NCBI GenBank assembly: GCA_949316235.1
Contig: OX438751.1
Coordinates: forward strand, 8,022,413-8,086,412
Reading direction: 5' to 3'
Source of the DNA: Oegoconia quadripuncta
Taxonomy: Eukaryota > Arthropoda > Insecta > Lepidoptera > Autostichidae
Length of the DNA stretch: 64,000 bases
Shown: positions 1 through 11,205 of the stretch, piece after piece
Position numbering within the stretch: the first letter of the stretch is position 1
Layout: each line of letters opens with the position of its first letter
The notes under the pieces: generated by a model
Database searches by the model: none
What the model was told of the DNA's origin: nothing
The model's input: only the letters and a program-made list of their open reading frames with translations
Translations under genes and position numbers: made by a program

Positions 1-1418
1 TGCAATGTATGGTTCTAAGTTAGAATTGTTATAGTTTTTATAGTACCAGTCTTTACCATCCACTTGTCTTGTCTTCGTGTTCCCAATATTTTCAGAAAAC
101 CTTGTCTTTGCTTCTCTATTAATAACAGGTGAATAATTATCTCTTAAATCATAGTGCTCCACATGTGGCATGTTCACCTTTGTTATTGTGGCTGGTCTTT
201 TACTGTAATTTCTCCTTGCTAATTCTTCATTATTTGGTATCAGTACAGCAGACAGAGCTGTTGGTTGACCCTCGATATGCTTCTTTATTGGTGGTTTTGA
301 TGTAACAGGAGTAGAGGAGGAGTAAGAGATAGTACTACTTTCCATCCAAGCTTGTAGTGACATGTCATGGCTTGTATCAGTAGTTATAAGTATTCCTTCT
401 TTTTCTGTAACTTGTGTTATAGTCAAATTTGATTCCATCAAGTTGTATTTGCTCAAATTAGTAGGGTCACTCTTTTGTTCTTCTACGTTTTTCGTTCTGT
501 TATAGGCTACATGAGTACTGTTGTCATCATCTAGGTAAGCTTGAAGCTCATGAATTTCGCTTTTCATCTTCTGGTGTGTAGTATTATTTTTTTGAACTGT
601 TTTAGTTGCTGGTTTTGTTGCAACTCCTACAATACTTTGACCCATAACCCCTTTGACACTATAATTGCTACCACCTTGATTATTTACAATTATATGTGAC
701 ATATTAACAGCTGGATTGGTTATAGGTTTGAATCCGGATGCCGTTGTTGGAAGCATTGGGGAAAAGCCACCAGTTTCAAACTTTGGTGTTTCTTGTTCTT
801 GATATCTATTTCCAAGGTTTTGGTTTTTGTTTTCTGACCAGTCTACTTTACGACCAGTGTTTAACAGTTTTCCCATATTGATAGAAGGTAGTGGCATACC
901 AAAGAAAGTGAAGCCGCTACTTGGCGGTTTCGTAGTTGCAGCGTTGTTTTGATTTGACGTATTTTTCATACCCGCGTAAAGTGTAGGAGTGTGCCCCAAA
1001 ATCGCTTGAGATTTGTTGTTTTGCACTAAATTTACTTCATTATTTAGACCATTAACCAATGTTTCGTTATAGGGATAGTCGACATATTCGTCGTAAAAGT
1101 ATTCGGATTCTTCTGGAGACGGCCTATTGTTAATTTTGTTAATATGATAATTGTTCTTTATTTGCGTTGCGTAATCTTTAATTTTATCCAACGATGAGAA
1201 TACTTGAGACGTTGCCAGGTTTGGAAGCAATGCTTCATTTTCGTGCGTTACGCAGGACCTGGTATCATCATCACTTGCCGGTGATTTCAAACAATCATCT
1301 CTTGAAAATGGCATACCTTTAACGTAAGTGCCGTCCGAGCACTTTGGTCCTAGTGATGATGATTCTGATAACCAGGACTTCAGCCAAATTATCTTGCAGT
1401 TACAGACCAACGGGTTAC
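1..1418 (-). CDS. LRR C-cap and polar tail exon of the chaoptin-like gene
   Basis: Read on the minus strand from the acceptor at 1419-1421, this frame stays open for 472 codons to base 1. The first about 50 residues form an LRRCT cap with its typical cysteines (VCNC, PKCSDG, RDDCL). The rest is rich in Asn, Ser, Thr and Lys, with an acidic tyrosine-rich patch (EESEYFYDEYVDYPY) about 90-110 residues after the cap. No catalytic domain is recognised and no stop or membrane segment is reached. The exon has no in-frame Met near its start, so ATG-based ORF finders miss it. Confidence 0.85.
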
Positions 1419-4400
1419 CTGTAAATAAAACTAAAAATTGTAGTACCGATTAATTATTAGATAAAGTTATGTTTGAATATTTGGATTTCTACATATTAAT
1501 ACGTATTTTAATAACTTACCATCAATATCCAAAATTGCAATATTATTTCTTAATTTCGCAAATGTCGGTTCAGAGACTGAAATCAGTTTATTATGTCGTA
1601 ATGAAAGTACTTTAAGACGTGCCATAGAGTCAAATGGCTGTCCTCCTATATAGCATATTAGATTGTTATCCAGATTCAACTCCACCAACCATTCCATGTA
1701 TTGAAATGAAGCTCTAGTTATCTTTGTAAGTTTATTGAGACTCAAATCTAACACTTCCAAAGACGAGAGTTGCCTTAGGCCCGAGTTATCTATACTGCTA
1801 AGTTGATTATTGCTAAGATTTAGGTATTGAATAAGTGGTACATTTTCAAAAGTTCTTATTGATATGAATTGCAATCGATTTCCTTGCAGCTCTATTATTC
1901 TTAGCTTGGGGAGATTCAAAAATGCACGATCAGGTAAATCAATAATGTGATTTCTGCTTATATACACAGACACTAAATTAGGAAGATTCTCTATTGCTTT
2001 TGGATGAATAATTTCTATTTGGTTGTTATCCAAATCTATTGTCTCTAAGTCTCTAAGATCTTTGAAACTTCCAGTTCGCAATTCAATAATCTTGTTATTC
2101 GGCATTTTTATTCCTGTCAGTGTATGAATGTTGTTAATAGCGTTCCCATCAAAATGCTTTATATGATTATAACTAGCATCCAACAATTTTAACTTGGGCA
2201 ACATATTTAAGGTTACTGGTAATTCGATGAGATTGTTAGATGAAATATTTAATGTTTCCACGTCCAATGCTTTTTTCATCATATTTGGACTAATACTCTT
2301 TAGTTTATTTTTACTAAAATCTAATGTTGATAGTGCTGCATTTTCTTGAATCACCATGAAATCAAAATTCTCTATGGTATTTCCATGTAAGTTAACTTGT
2401 TTCAAATGGACAAGTTTATTGAAGCTCTTTGGATGAATTGTAAGAATTTGGTTGTTGCTTATGTCCAATATTTCCAATTTTCCTAAGTCGGCGAATGTTG
2501 TGGTATCAATCTGCCTTAAACCATTTCGATTCATGTAAAGTCGACGTAAATTGTGAAGGGTTTTCATACATCCTAGGGGAACTTTTTGAATTCCGTTATT
2601 TGATATATCCAAGCTTCGTAGAGAAGGCAAGTCTAAGTCCGGTGAAGGTGGCATTGGTAGGTTTGTTATTTGATTTCTCTGTAAATATAAATGCTCCAAT
2701 CCCCTTGGTAAACCAGGTACAAATTCTATTAACCTATTTGCACTGGCATCCATTTCGTACAAGTTTTCCAAGTTTCTAAAGGTTGCTGGGTGTGTGGAAA
2801 CCAACGCATTTCCAGAAATATTAACATATTCCAATAAAGGAGTCTCCATAAATGTAATTGGATCTATAATTGCTAATTTATTTTTGCTGAAATTTATTCT
2901 CCGGAGAGCTGGGAGATTATATAATAATTTAGGCTGCAATCGCTGGAAGTAGTTGTTTGACAAATCCAAGCCCTTTAAAGCTGGCAAATTCCAAAACGGG
3001 CCTTCAATCATGTCACTCAATGAATTGTTACTTAAATGCAGTTCCCTTAGGGCAGGCATTGCCATGAAAGCATCTGCCTGTATAAATTTTATGTTATTTT
3101 TATTTAGATGTAATCGCTCTAAGTTTGGATGACCTCTTAAGGCACCTCTAGGTATTTCTTGGAGTAAATTATCACTCAAATCTAGATATCTTAAGCGAGG
3201 CAAAGCGTCGAGCAATGCGCGAAACTCTGAGATGTGCATGATTTGGTTTCCAATAAGATTCAATTCTTCGACGCCACTACCTGATTGTTGCATAAACGAT
3301 TCGGGATGAATTTGGTTTATGTTGTTATAATTCAAATCTACAATTCTTAACTTAGGAACTCTGTGAAATGCTCCATGATGTATAACATTTATGTTATTGT
3401 TCGACAAATACAGTCTTTCTAACATCGGTTGGTCAACAAAAGCTCCTTCAGTTAATTTATCTATCAAATTATGATTGAGATTTAAAAGGGATAAAGTTGG
3501 CAAATCTCTTGTCGCCCTTCCAACCATTGTTGCATCTGATATCTTATTATTACTGAGCGAGAGCTGATCTAAAGATGTAAGTACTGCCAAAGCTCTCATA
3601 TGTATTAAATTGATTCCACAGTTTGTTATCTCTAGTTTTCTCAGTTTTGGTAAATTATATAAAGCATTTTCTTTAAGTATACTCAGGTTAGGACTGCCTC
3701 GAATGAACAATCTTTCTAAGCTTGGTAGGTTTTCGAATGTGTGTTCATTTACAGCGTTCAAGCTTTCTGATTTTATGCTTATGTATCTTAATTTTGACAT
3801 GTTCATTAGTGAAGGCAGTCTCTTCAGACTTTGTGATTCTATGGTTAGTGCTTGAAGATTTTGCAGTTTTAGTAAACTTTCCGATGGGAGATTTCTCAAT
3901 TCATTTTCAACTATATAGATTTCCACTAAATTCATTTCTTGCGATTCCAACCACGCTGCAGATACTCGTTCCAATCCATTGTGGCGAAGCATTAATCTCA
4001 AAATCTTCACATTTTGAAATATTTTTCCAGGTAAGGATGGTAGATAGTTATTTTCAATTATTAGTTCATCAATAGGTTTCTTGACAAATTCTCCTATTTT
4101 TTGGATACCTTTCTGTACTTGGGGCAGATCGCTGTGCGTACACCTGAAAAAATATTAACGTTAATTCTATGAGCTTGCTGCATTAAGTCACAATTTGTCC
4201 CACAATTCCTTATTTTATCCTGCAACCTGGCTTTCAACACACATATTACAATTATGACCATGTTGACAGCCAAGTGAAATGCAAGGTCCTTAAATCATAT
4301 ACCGGTGAGTTTTTTTACCGTAAGGAAAAAATAGGGCATATTATTAGATAAATGAAATAGAAGGTATTGGCATAGGTCGTTTTTTGGTTCAAATCATCAT

Positions 4401-5091
4401 CGACGTACGCGCCGCCCGTCCGGAGATTGATTGATAAGAGACCGTCAGGAAAAAATAGGGCATATTAAATAAGTGAAATATAAGTTGTTAATATTGTTGA
4501 AATAGAAGCTTTTAGTGATAAGACCGCCTAATTGTGTTCTATTGTTATCATCAAAAATTATTGTAAATTATTTTGCGCAATAAAGAGTATTTGTATTGTA
4601 TTATTGTTGTTGGCATAGGTAGTTTTTTTTTAAATCATCATCGACGCTTCCTACGAATCTCGCCAGTCTCATGATCAATCTCCGGACATCATGCGAAATT
4701 CATAGATTTTTTAATTATTTTATTTAATGATGTAATTACCTATGTGGAACAAGCTACAAACGCTACCGTTAAATGACACAAGGCATTATTCGATTATGGT
4801 TTGAAAAAAAAAAACATTAAACTACCTATGCCAATACCTTCTATTTCACTTACCTAATATGCCCTACTTTTTTCCTTAAACATTAAAAAAATTCATCTGG
4901 TATAACTTTTTCTCTCATAGACAATAAGGTGTTGTCGTAGCTTCATACCATATTTGAATGTCGTCGTTTCGATTGGTGCATATACAGGGAAGTATACTCT
5001 CTGGAGCTGGACATGCTGCTGGGTGTCCTGACGCAGATGAAAAGGTTACGAGTATGAGCCATAGGAAAGCCTTTTCCAATTTGAAATCCAT
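1..5091 (-). CDS. Chaoptin/Artichoke-like secreted leucine-rich-repeat protein (3' end outside window)
   Basis: Extracellular or cell-surface LRR protein, probably for adhesion or matrix organisation (family inference). Coding exons on the minus strand: 5091-4949, 4143-1520, 1418 to beyond base 1. Junctions use GT/AG (gtatga, gtaagt donors; ttttcag and atttacag acceptors) and keep frame, joining IQIW to CTHSDLPQ and DIDG to NPLVCNC. Exon 1 encodes a signal peptide (hydrophobic core FLWLILVTF) then a Cys-rich N-cap (CPAPES..PCIC). Exon 2 encodes more than 30 tandem LRRs of about 24 residues. Exon 3 opens with an LRR C-cap (NPLVCNC..WLKSW, later Cys at CSDG and DDC) and continues as a polar tail open to base 1. 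At least 1395 aa are visible. No membrane segment or GPI signal is seen; it may lie outside. Artichoke or another chaoptin-like paralogue is possible; no symbol is assigned. Confidence 0.9.
1520..4143 (-). CDS. LRR-array exon of the chaoptin-like gene
   Basis: A single 2624-nt exon with no internal stop carries essentially the whole LRR array. Each repeat has the pattern LxxLxLxxNxIxxI or close variants (for example LDLSNNYFQRL, LNLSNNQLSSI, LDISNNQILTI). It begins with one base completing the Trp codon of exon 1 and ends with one base of a Gly codon. The ATG seen at 4010 is internal; the frame continues upstream to the acceptor at 4144-4146, so it is not the start. Long single-exon arrays are common in this family. 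Confidence 0.9.
4301..4906. mobile_element. Inverted-repeat element (family C) in LRR-gene intron 1
   Basis: The left part carries GGAAAAAATAGGGCATATTA then GAAATAGAAGGTATTGGCAT. The same strings return in reverse complement at 4830-4880 (CCAATACCTTCTATTTCAC, TAATATGCCCTACTTTTTTCC). A second partial copy of the left end starts near 4440, so the element is internally duplicated. A related half-copy is at 26325-26600. It looks like a non-autonomous DNA transposon; no coding capacity is visible and the superfamily is not assigned. Confidence 0.7.
4508..4612 (+). mobile_element. LINE 3'-end fragment nested in the family C element
   Basis: CTTTTAGTGATAAGACCGCC, an A/T-rich stretch, then GCGCAATAAAGAGTATTTGT and a GTATT-type tail. 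A closely similar segment lies at 18385-18515. This pattern matches the 3' end of an RTE-like lepidopteran LINE as I know it; the family name is inference. It interrupts the family C sequence GAAATAGAAG / TTGGCATAGG. Confidence 0.55.
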
Positions 5092-5798
5092 TCCTCTGAA
5101 TCCTCTGAGATAGTCATTGTAGCATAGCGTCGGAATTTACCTTTCACGTCTCGTCTGAAAGAAAATAATAGGTTTTTCATATCCTAAATATTTATTATCT
5201 AGTACTTGGATGTTCTTTTGTACCTGCTTTAGGTAGAAACAGTATCAAGTTTTTCGGGTATAACAGACTAGCTTTACTTAGCTATTTCATCAAAATCGGT
5301 TCTGCCACAAAAATTGGCCTACATGATGATCCAGGTCATAATTCAACAACCAAATTTCATCCAAATCGTTCAGCCGTTTAGGCATGAAGAGGTAACACAA
5401 ACTTTCGCATTTATAATTTAAATTTTTGTGCATAATTGATGATATATCGTCCGACTGGTCGGACCACGTGAATGACGTTGGCAACATTTGCGTTTAAATT
5501 AGGCAGGTACGCCTAACAAGCTGTGGAAACAGTAGACACTAGATCTCAATTTTAATAACAATCTAGTTGCGTCAAGGACCTACACCACTGGAAACAATGA
5601 GAATGGTAAACAATAGCCGGGTTAGAACGGTCCGGTGGTTAGGTTGCACTTTCACTGGTGCGCTATTGTTTCTATTGGCGATTTATAGAACCTGCGTGTA
5701 ACGTACTTTGCGTCATTGTTCTGCAAGTTAAGTTGCGCAACTCCTTTTAATTTGGAGGTTTCTGGGTGCTGTTGATGTAGGTCATCACATCGCATAGT
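5092..5798. other. Upstream region of the LRR gene with a repeat fragment
   Basis: No coding sequence is supported. It presumably contains 5'UTR and promoter of the minus-strand LRR gene; a possible 5'UTR acceptor (tttcaga) lies near 5155. At 5287-5420 there is a minus-oriented piece of a common repeat (ATTTCATCCAAATCGTTCAG, ending near CTTTCGCATTTATAAT), related to those at 11645, 13870, 18530 and 46990. Confidence 0.5.
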
Positions 5799-6053
5799 AT
5801 ACATGGTGAAATTTAATCCGTGTAATTCCTATATACTTCTGATTCTACTCCTGATTACGAACAACTTTTCACTAGGAACTTTTCAGCCGAAGAGTTTCAT
5901 ACTAAAGGTGGTTTCAGAATGGTTTACTTAGTATTGGTAAACGAATGTTTTTTGATCAAATTCGACTATGGTTCCTTAGGGAAAGTTGTTCATAATCATG
6001 AGGGGCGTCACCAGTTAACGGGAATTATACGAATTCAAATTCACCCTGTATAT
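5799..6053. mobile_element. Near-palindromic inverted-repeat element, family A copy 1
   Basis: The left end reads ATACATGGTGAAATTTAATC and the right end reads GAATTCAAATTCACCCTGTA, a reverse-complement pair. Inner segments also pair (CTGATTACGAACAACTTT against AAAGTTGTTCATAATCATGA), so most of the 255 bp can fold on itself. Two further copies are at 16472-16700 and 24805-25100. No coding capacity; probably a MITE. Confidence 0.75.
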
Positions 6054-6170
6054 ATTTACCTACCCAATACTTATAATGGGCCATATACACAACACAGAGG
6101 CGTTTTCACGATCATTCCTTGAGTGTAGAGTGACACAAGACAAACTCTTATTTATGCTGGTTAGTGAGTT

Positions 6171-6612
6171 ATATTAGGTCCTTACCTATGAAATTGGCGT
6201 TTTGTATGAATGTGATGCTTGTATTAAGTGAAGTATAGACAGCGTTAATTTTTAAAAGTAACGGCTTTATAAAAGTTTCATCGAATCTAAGAAATGAAAA
6301 GAGCCTTGTTAAAAAAAATTTATTATGTGATTTAGCCCAGAAATTAAAAAATATTTCATGTGCAACCTTGAAATAATACTTATTCCATTTTCCAAATAAA
6401 AAACAAATTTAGATATAGTTTTGAAAATCGCAAGAATTGGTACATATGATTAACGAAGAAACTAATAAACACTATGTATCTGTAAGGTTTGCTGGTAGAA
6501 AACTCTATCGGAGTTAAGCTCGCCTTTGTACATTTTATATACAATGCATATTTCTGTAACAATTTTGTGTACAATAAAAAAAACTCCAATTTCATAGGTA
6601 AATACCCAATAT
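6171..6612. mobile_element. Inverted-repeat element, family B copy 1
   Basis: The left terminus CCTTACCTATGAAATTGGCG is mirrored at the right by AATTTCATAGGTAA. The interior (AGACAGCGTTAATTTTTAAA, AATATTTCATGTG) is present in reverse complement in the copy at 17516-17945. The insert is non-coding; the small ORFs across it are chance. Probable non-autonomous DNA transposon of unassigned superfamily. Confidence 0.72.
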
Positions 6613-7129
6613 TATGATATACCTAAATGCAAACGACGCATAATGCAGTGCACTTAATATTCCTTATTACGAATACCTACGTATGATTGTATCATCCAGA
6701 TAGACCAAACCAACTGTGTTAAAAGCCGAATATCTTCGAAACGGCTTAAACGATGTTCATCAAACATGGCTAAGAAGCTATAACCCTGAGATTAATCTTT
6801 AAATATAAAAAAAATAGAAAACCATATTATTTCGAATAATAATAATTCGTTAAATCTTTAATAATAAAAAACCGCAATGAAATCGGCCCACGCATTACTC
6901 GGACACATACAAAGCCGTCAAACACATAACAAGCGTCGTCTTTCGTCGGGAGTTTAGAAATAAGGCTGTCATTTTAATTTTTTCGATACGCAGCATAAAG
7001 GAGTACGTAGGTACCTACTTTGGTTACGCCTACTTCAGATGCCAAATATTGAATTCATCCGGTCCAAATTATGCTCAATTTATTGGAATACGGGAGTGAA
7101 TACTGGGATAGCAGAAGTAGAATGAAAGT
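6613..7129. other. Gene-free AT-rich stretch
   Basis: No gene is seen. A short repeat piece AACGGCTTAAACGATGTTCA occurs at about 6739 and is similar to one at 16345, probably from a LINE 3' region. Confidence 0.4.
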
Positions 7130-7530
7130 AGAATTAATGCAGTGGAAATGAGATCATTGAGAAGTATAAGTGGGGTGACTTTGAAAGATAAAATCACGAA
7201 TAGTGTAATTAGGGAGTGAAGCAGTGTGAATGAAGACATAGTGACAAAGATTGAAAAAGGTTTGCTCACATGGTTTCGACATGTGGAGAGGACGAATAAA
7301 AGAAGACTTACGAAAGAGATATACGAAGCGAATGTGGATGGTGTTGGTAGGGCAAGACCACGACGACCGTACTAATGATCAAAGGCCAAAGTCAACCTTA
7401 AACCGACGAGCATATATGAACAACCTTATGAGAGTGAATGAAGCAAAAGAGGTGTGTCAGGATCGTAGCAAGTGGAAGTCTGTTGTCTCTGCCCACCTCT
7501 ACGGGAATCAGACATGACATTATGTAAGTA
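7130..7530 (+). pseudogene. Decayed LINE reverse-transcriptase C-terminal remnant
   Basis: Plus-strand frames read, with stops and frame changes, MRSLRSISGVTLKDKI, then VTKIEKGLLTWFRHVERTNK, then RRLTKEIYEA and RARPRRPY. This is the C-terminal region of RTE-type LINE polymerases, where a W-F-G-H-V-E-R motif is typical; here the Gly is Arg. At least four in-frame stops are present. Upstream polymerase domains are absent. Confidence 0.75.
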
Positions 7531-8416
7531 TCATTAGGTAGTGTCTAATTTATCGTAATAATTTGGAAAGTGATGCATACAGCAAATTCTCAAAGCACAA
7601 ATTGCAATTACATTTATTCTATTTTGTATAATATTCCACTTTACACAATATTTTATTATGATATGCTTTCGTAATTATAGCAATTAAGAACACAACTGCT
7701 GTGATACAACTCTGAGATTACGGCAGATATTTTATGTTAAATTAGAAATACTTAAACATGATCTCACAAAAAATAAGAAATTTGGGCTATTGTTTGGACC
7801 CCTTTCTTATGTCATTTATTTCAACGTAGCCCTAGTCAGGAACTATAGTCTTTCTGATATCTTACACAAAGTCATTATGTAAGTCATTCACGGGATAATG
7901 TATTACGCTTTTATAATAAAGCCCCGGTAGACATTCAACACTTTGTTTAAATAAATTTAAAAACCTCATTAAATGGAAACTATCTAAATGATAAGAATGA
8001 ACATGAACCGCTCGGTGATATCCAGTCCTCTTTTATTTGTTGTCGAATCATAAATTGTAAAAATATTTAAGTATTTAAAAAGAGCAAGAAACTCAGTTCT
8101 TGTTCGTTCTTCTCTGGGGAGTCTGCCTTGTCAATGAGTGGTACTCGTAATTGTATTATTATGACGATTACAATTTTTTTTTTGAATTTTCGCATTATCG
8201 ACTTGCATTTATTCCAGTAAAATGCGTAATTTTTGTGGTGTACTTCCTTAAATTAACACACAGAACCACTCTTACTACGAAATCACCTCTGGCAGTGTCC
8301 ACATTTCTGTTTATACTATTATTTCTTTATGGGAATTCAGAATTGGCCCACAATAAAAGTTTGATGCTCTAAAATATTTTCAGAAAGACGGCAACTAAAA
8401 TAACAGACACAAAATA
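7531..8416. other. Gene-free stretch
   Basis: AT-rich sequence with no supported coding region. The short ORF at 8151-8372 is low-complexity and lacks any recognisable feature. Confidence 0.4.
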
Positions 8417-8486
8417 AAATTACCTACTTACCCAGAATACTCCACAGTTTCTTGTGGTAGTATTCCGGGTAAAGTAGGTAAAATTT
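8417..8486. repeat. Strong imperfect hairpin
   Basis: AAAATTACCTACTTACCCAG at the left pairs with CCGGGTAAAGTAGGTAAAAT at the right; the arms run about 30 bp with a few mismatches around a 5-6 nt loop near 8448-8452. It could be a minimal inverted-repeat element or a transcribed hairpin. Confidence 0.7.
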
Positions 8487-8619
8487 TAATCCCAGACGCG
8501 TCGGAAAGATTACTTAAAATTTACTTAAAAATCTGAAGCGTAGTTATAGCGTCAAAACGGCTGAAACGATTTGAAAATGGTTGTTTGTTTTTGAAAGCTG
8601 GTACCTATGTGCGCGATGG

Positions 8620-9295
8620 TTCAATTCAATTCAATTCAATTTATTAATGTGAAACACAGGTATAAAAGATGTTAGTAAATATTATGGTATAAGTAACACT
8701 GTGATCTACCATTTTGGCATACAAAAAAATGGTTAGTTATTTATCTAAGGTAGGTACATAGGCTTATCTAAGATGGTAGGAAATTTTTGCAAAAAAAAAA
8801 ACAAATATATTACAGAAGATACCCATTAGCTTAGTTTCGAAAATTAATATTATAATTCCATGTCAATTATTAAGGACAATGTTAAAATTGTAAAATACGA
8901 TTGAAATTGGTAAATAAAAATGTCAAATTGAAATGAAATTAAATTAAAATTACATAGTCATGGAATATTTAACATGAATTATATTCAGTCATTCATACAT
9001 TATTCAACACATAGAGTCAATAATAATATAACAAGTCAAATAGTAAATCAATGCAAATTAACAACTGCAAATTTAAAATAGGTGCTGTTTTGGTCATATC
9101 AAAAGTGGTTCTTGGCCATATTTGATAGAAATAGCACGCAGCCGTTTCGAGGCTATGAGCTTTTAACACAGGATAGCATTCGATCCGGGAGAAGTCGGGG
9201 GTTTTCCAAAATTTTCAACAGTTATTAATGATAGGTTGACTTGTCCCAAACATATTATTATGTAATGATATAAGAACAGTTTTTTTTTCAGGATT
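8620..9295. repeat. (TTCAA)n tract and gene-free AT-rich stretch
   Basis: Four TTCAA units at 8620-8640 abut TTTATTAATGTGAAACACAG, an arrangement typical of the tail of a minus-oriented LINE 3' end. From there to 9295 the sequence is AT-rich with no supported gene. Confidence 0.5.
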
Positions 9296-9420
9296 TATCC
9301 GTTAGACTACCAGTCCAGTTGGCGTGGACCAACGCCTCTGGAGATGTGAGAGCTGGTGCCTACTTTGCTCAGCAGCTGAGCTTATGCATTCAGCGGGGCA
9401 ATAGCGCTAGCGTACTATAG
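9296..9420 (+). pseudogene. Short retroelement coding remnant
   Basis: One frame reads PVQLAWTNASGDVRAGAYFA followed by QQLSLCIQRGNSASVL and a stop. It is clearly biased coding sequence but too short to place. The surroundings are repeat-derived, and I recall similar segments as interspersed lepidopteran repeats, so a retroelement fragment is the likeliest reading. Confidence 0.4.
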
Positions 9421-9724
9421 GTACTTGTCTCACGGAAGCGAGTTGGACGGCGTATTTTTTCTATAAGATATAGGTATTTTTAATTGTGTTTTATAAATTG
9501 GTTGTTTCATGTAGTACAGTTTTGATTATGTAAACAGATTATGTCAAACAGATTGTAATACCGTACCATTTTCCCTTGCAACATATTAGAGCAAGTATTT
9601 GTAGGCAGCTTTAAACTTAAATGTCGGCATCATCAGTACATCCGTTTACTACTGGCCATAAACCTTTCCCGGTGGTGATAATAAAATGTGGTCGACCATA
9701 CTCAACTCTATATAGTTCGTCTGT

Positions 9725-10016
9725 GTGTGTCGAAATGAAAACTAATTTAATAAATAAATATCCTTAGACATACACAAAGTGTCATCTAGTTCCACAGTAA
9801 GCAACTATAGGCTTATGTTGTGGATACCAGATGGTTGATATACTACGTAAATACAATTTTTTTGTAAATAAATACTTATTAAAAATGAAAACATCCATAA
9901 CTCGGGTACACATGTCCGTATTCATCACACAAACATATGCCCCTAGCGGGATTCGAACCCGCAACCTTTTGGTATAGTGGTCAGAGTTGCGAACCACTAC
10001 ACCAAACAGGTTGTCA
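9725..10016 (-). mobile_element. tRNA-derived SINE, copy 1
   Basis: On the minus strand it begins TTGGTGTAGTGGTTCGCAAC (A-box-like) and continues to GGTTGCGGGTTCGAATCCCG (B-box), then a shared body (ACTCGGGTA..., GGATACCA..) and an AAATAAATA-type tail. Other copies: 11206-11600, 36380-36560 and 38130-38378. The shared 3' body shows this is a retroposon and not a tRNA gene. Confidence 0.8.
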
Positions 10017-11205
10017 TTTCAATTGTCAATTTATATCACGGTATAACATAGCAAAAGAAAAGCGACAGTAGCGCGTTCGAAAATACTGGGCTGCGTCTAG
10101 CATTTTTTTAAATTATCGTTTAGTATAGATTTCGTTGTTCATGGAAAGAATTATGATGGAATACATATTTCTTAATTTCCATAGTAAGAGCCTAGTTACC
10201 ACTTTTTCTTTTTTCTGAAGTTCTTGGTTCCCGAGAGATTGGTGACGATCCTAATGGCACGTTGCTAAACTAAAATTACATTTATCGTATCTTTCTCTCT
10301 CATCTTTCGTATTATTCTAGGAAGGAGATAGCACCACAATGAATAAATAGATATACACATAACAAATTTTACATATGAAAAATACAACTAAAACAATAAA
10401 ACACACACACACACAACACAGAAACAAACAAATATTATGTGTGTGCCGCAGTAGACAAATGTTACATAATATATTAATGTAGTTTTAGTTTAGATAAGTG
10501 TCATCAAAATCGATACCATTGCCTCTCATTAATAGATATAGATTATTAGAGTGAGAGAGAGTGCTGTTAGAGTGGCTAAGTTTTGGTCCAATAAAATTTT
10601 AAACTTGTCTCGACTCGAAAAGAAGAAGAAGAATATAGATTATTAAGTTTTTCATCATTTATATTTTTAATAATGTTTTTTAAATATTATTTATTTTATT
10701 GAGGATAACAAACAGGTTTACAAGGAAGTTTAGGATAACACTTCCGCATTTAAACATGCAGAACTATTTGTTGTACATAATATTTAGAAAATTATGTGTG
10801 CTAAGCCACTTAATTACTTGTTTTGAATCACGAACGGATAGGTTCTGTTAGCGATAATTAATTTGTAGTTTCTATAAGACATTTAAAATGTTCTAGACAT
10901 TCCTTGTATGTACTGTAACCCTAGAAAATTAACTAGTTATATAATTTAAATATATAAGATACATACTATGTATGACGGAGTAGATACCTACAAAACGAAT
11001 CAACGTAAGCAACCAAGCAACAAGACGCGTTGCCATTATGGTACAGTTACGCGTTTATCTCTGTAACTGTCCCCAACTGTCATCCCATCGCGTTCCGACC
11101 TGTGATTCTGTAGGGCAACAGCTTATTTGCGAGTTATAAAACTCAGTAGGTAGGTTTACTTAACTGTTTGTTTTCACGCAATAATATGGAGAGTTATTTT
11201 TGACG
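10017..11205. other. Gene-free stretch with CA-rich tract and retroposon fragment
   Basis: No gene is seen. A short CA microsatellite lies at about 10400. At 10552-10632 there is a plus-oriented 3' end ending in (AAG)n, which matches the nested insert at 11341-11459 in reverse complement (CTGTTAGAGTGGCTAAGTTT). Confidence 0.55.

Noticed and set aside
2495..4075. Plus-strand ORFs across the LRR exon
   Set aside because: They lie antisense to a long conserved LRR frame and show no domain; they are shadows of its regular repeat pattern.
9950..10013. Possible tRNA genes (also at 11206, 36390 and 38310)
   Set aside because: A- and B-box sequences are clear, but the tRNA 3' half is replaced by a shared SINE body and the copies are dispersed.
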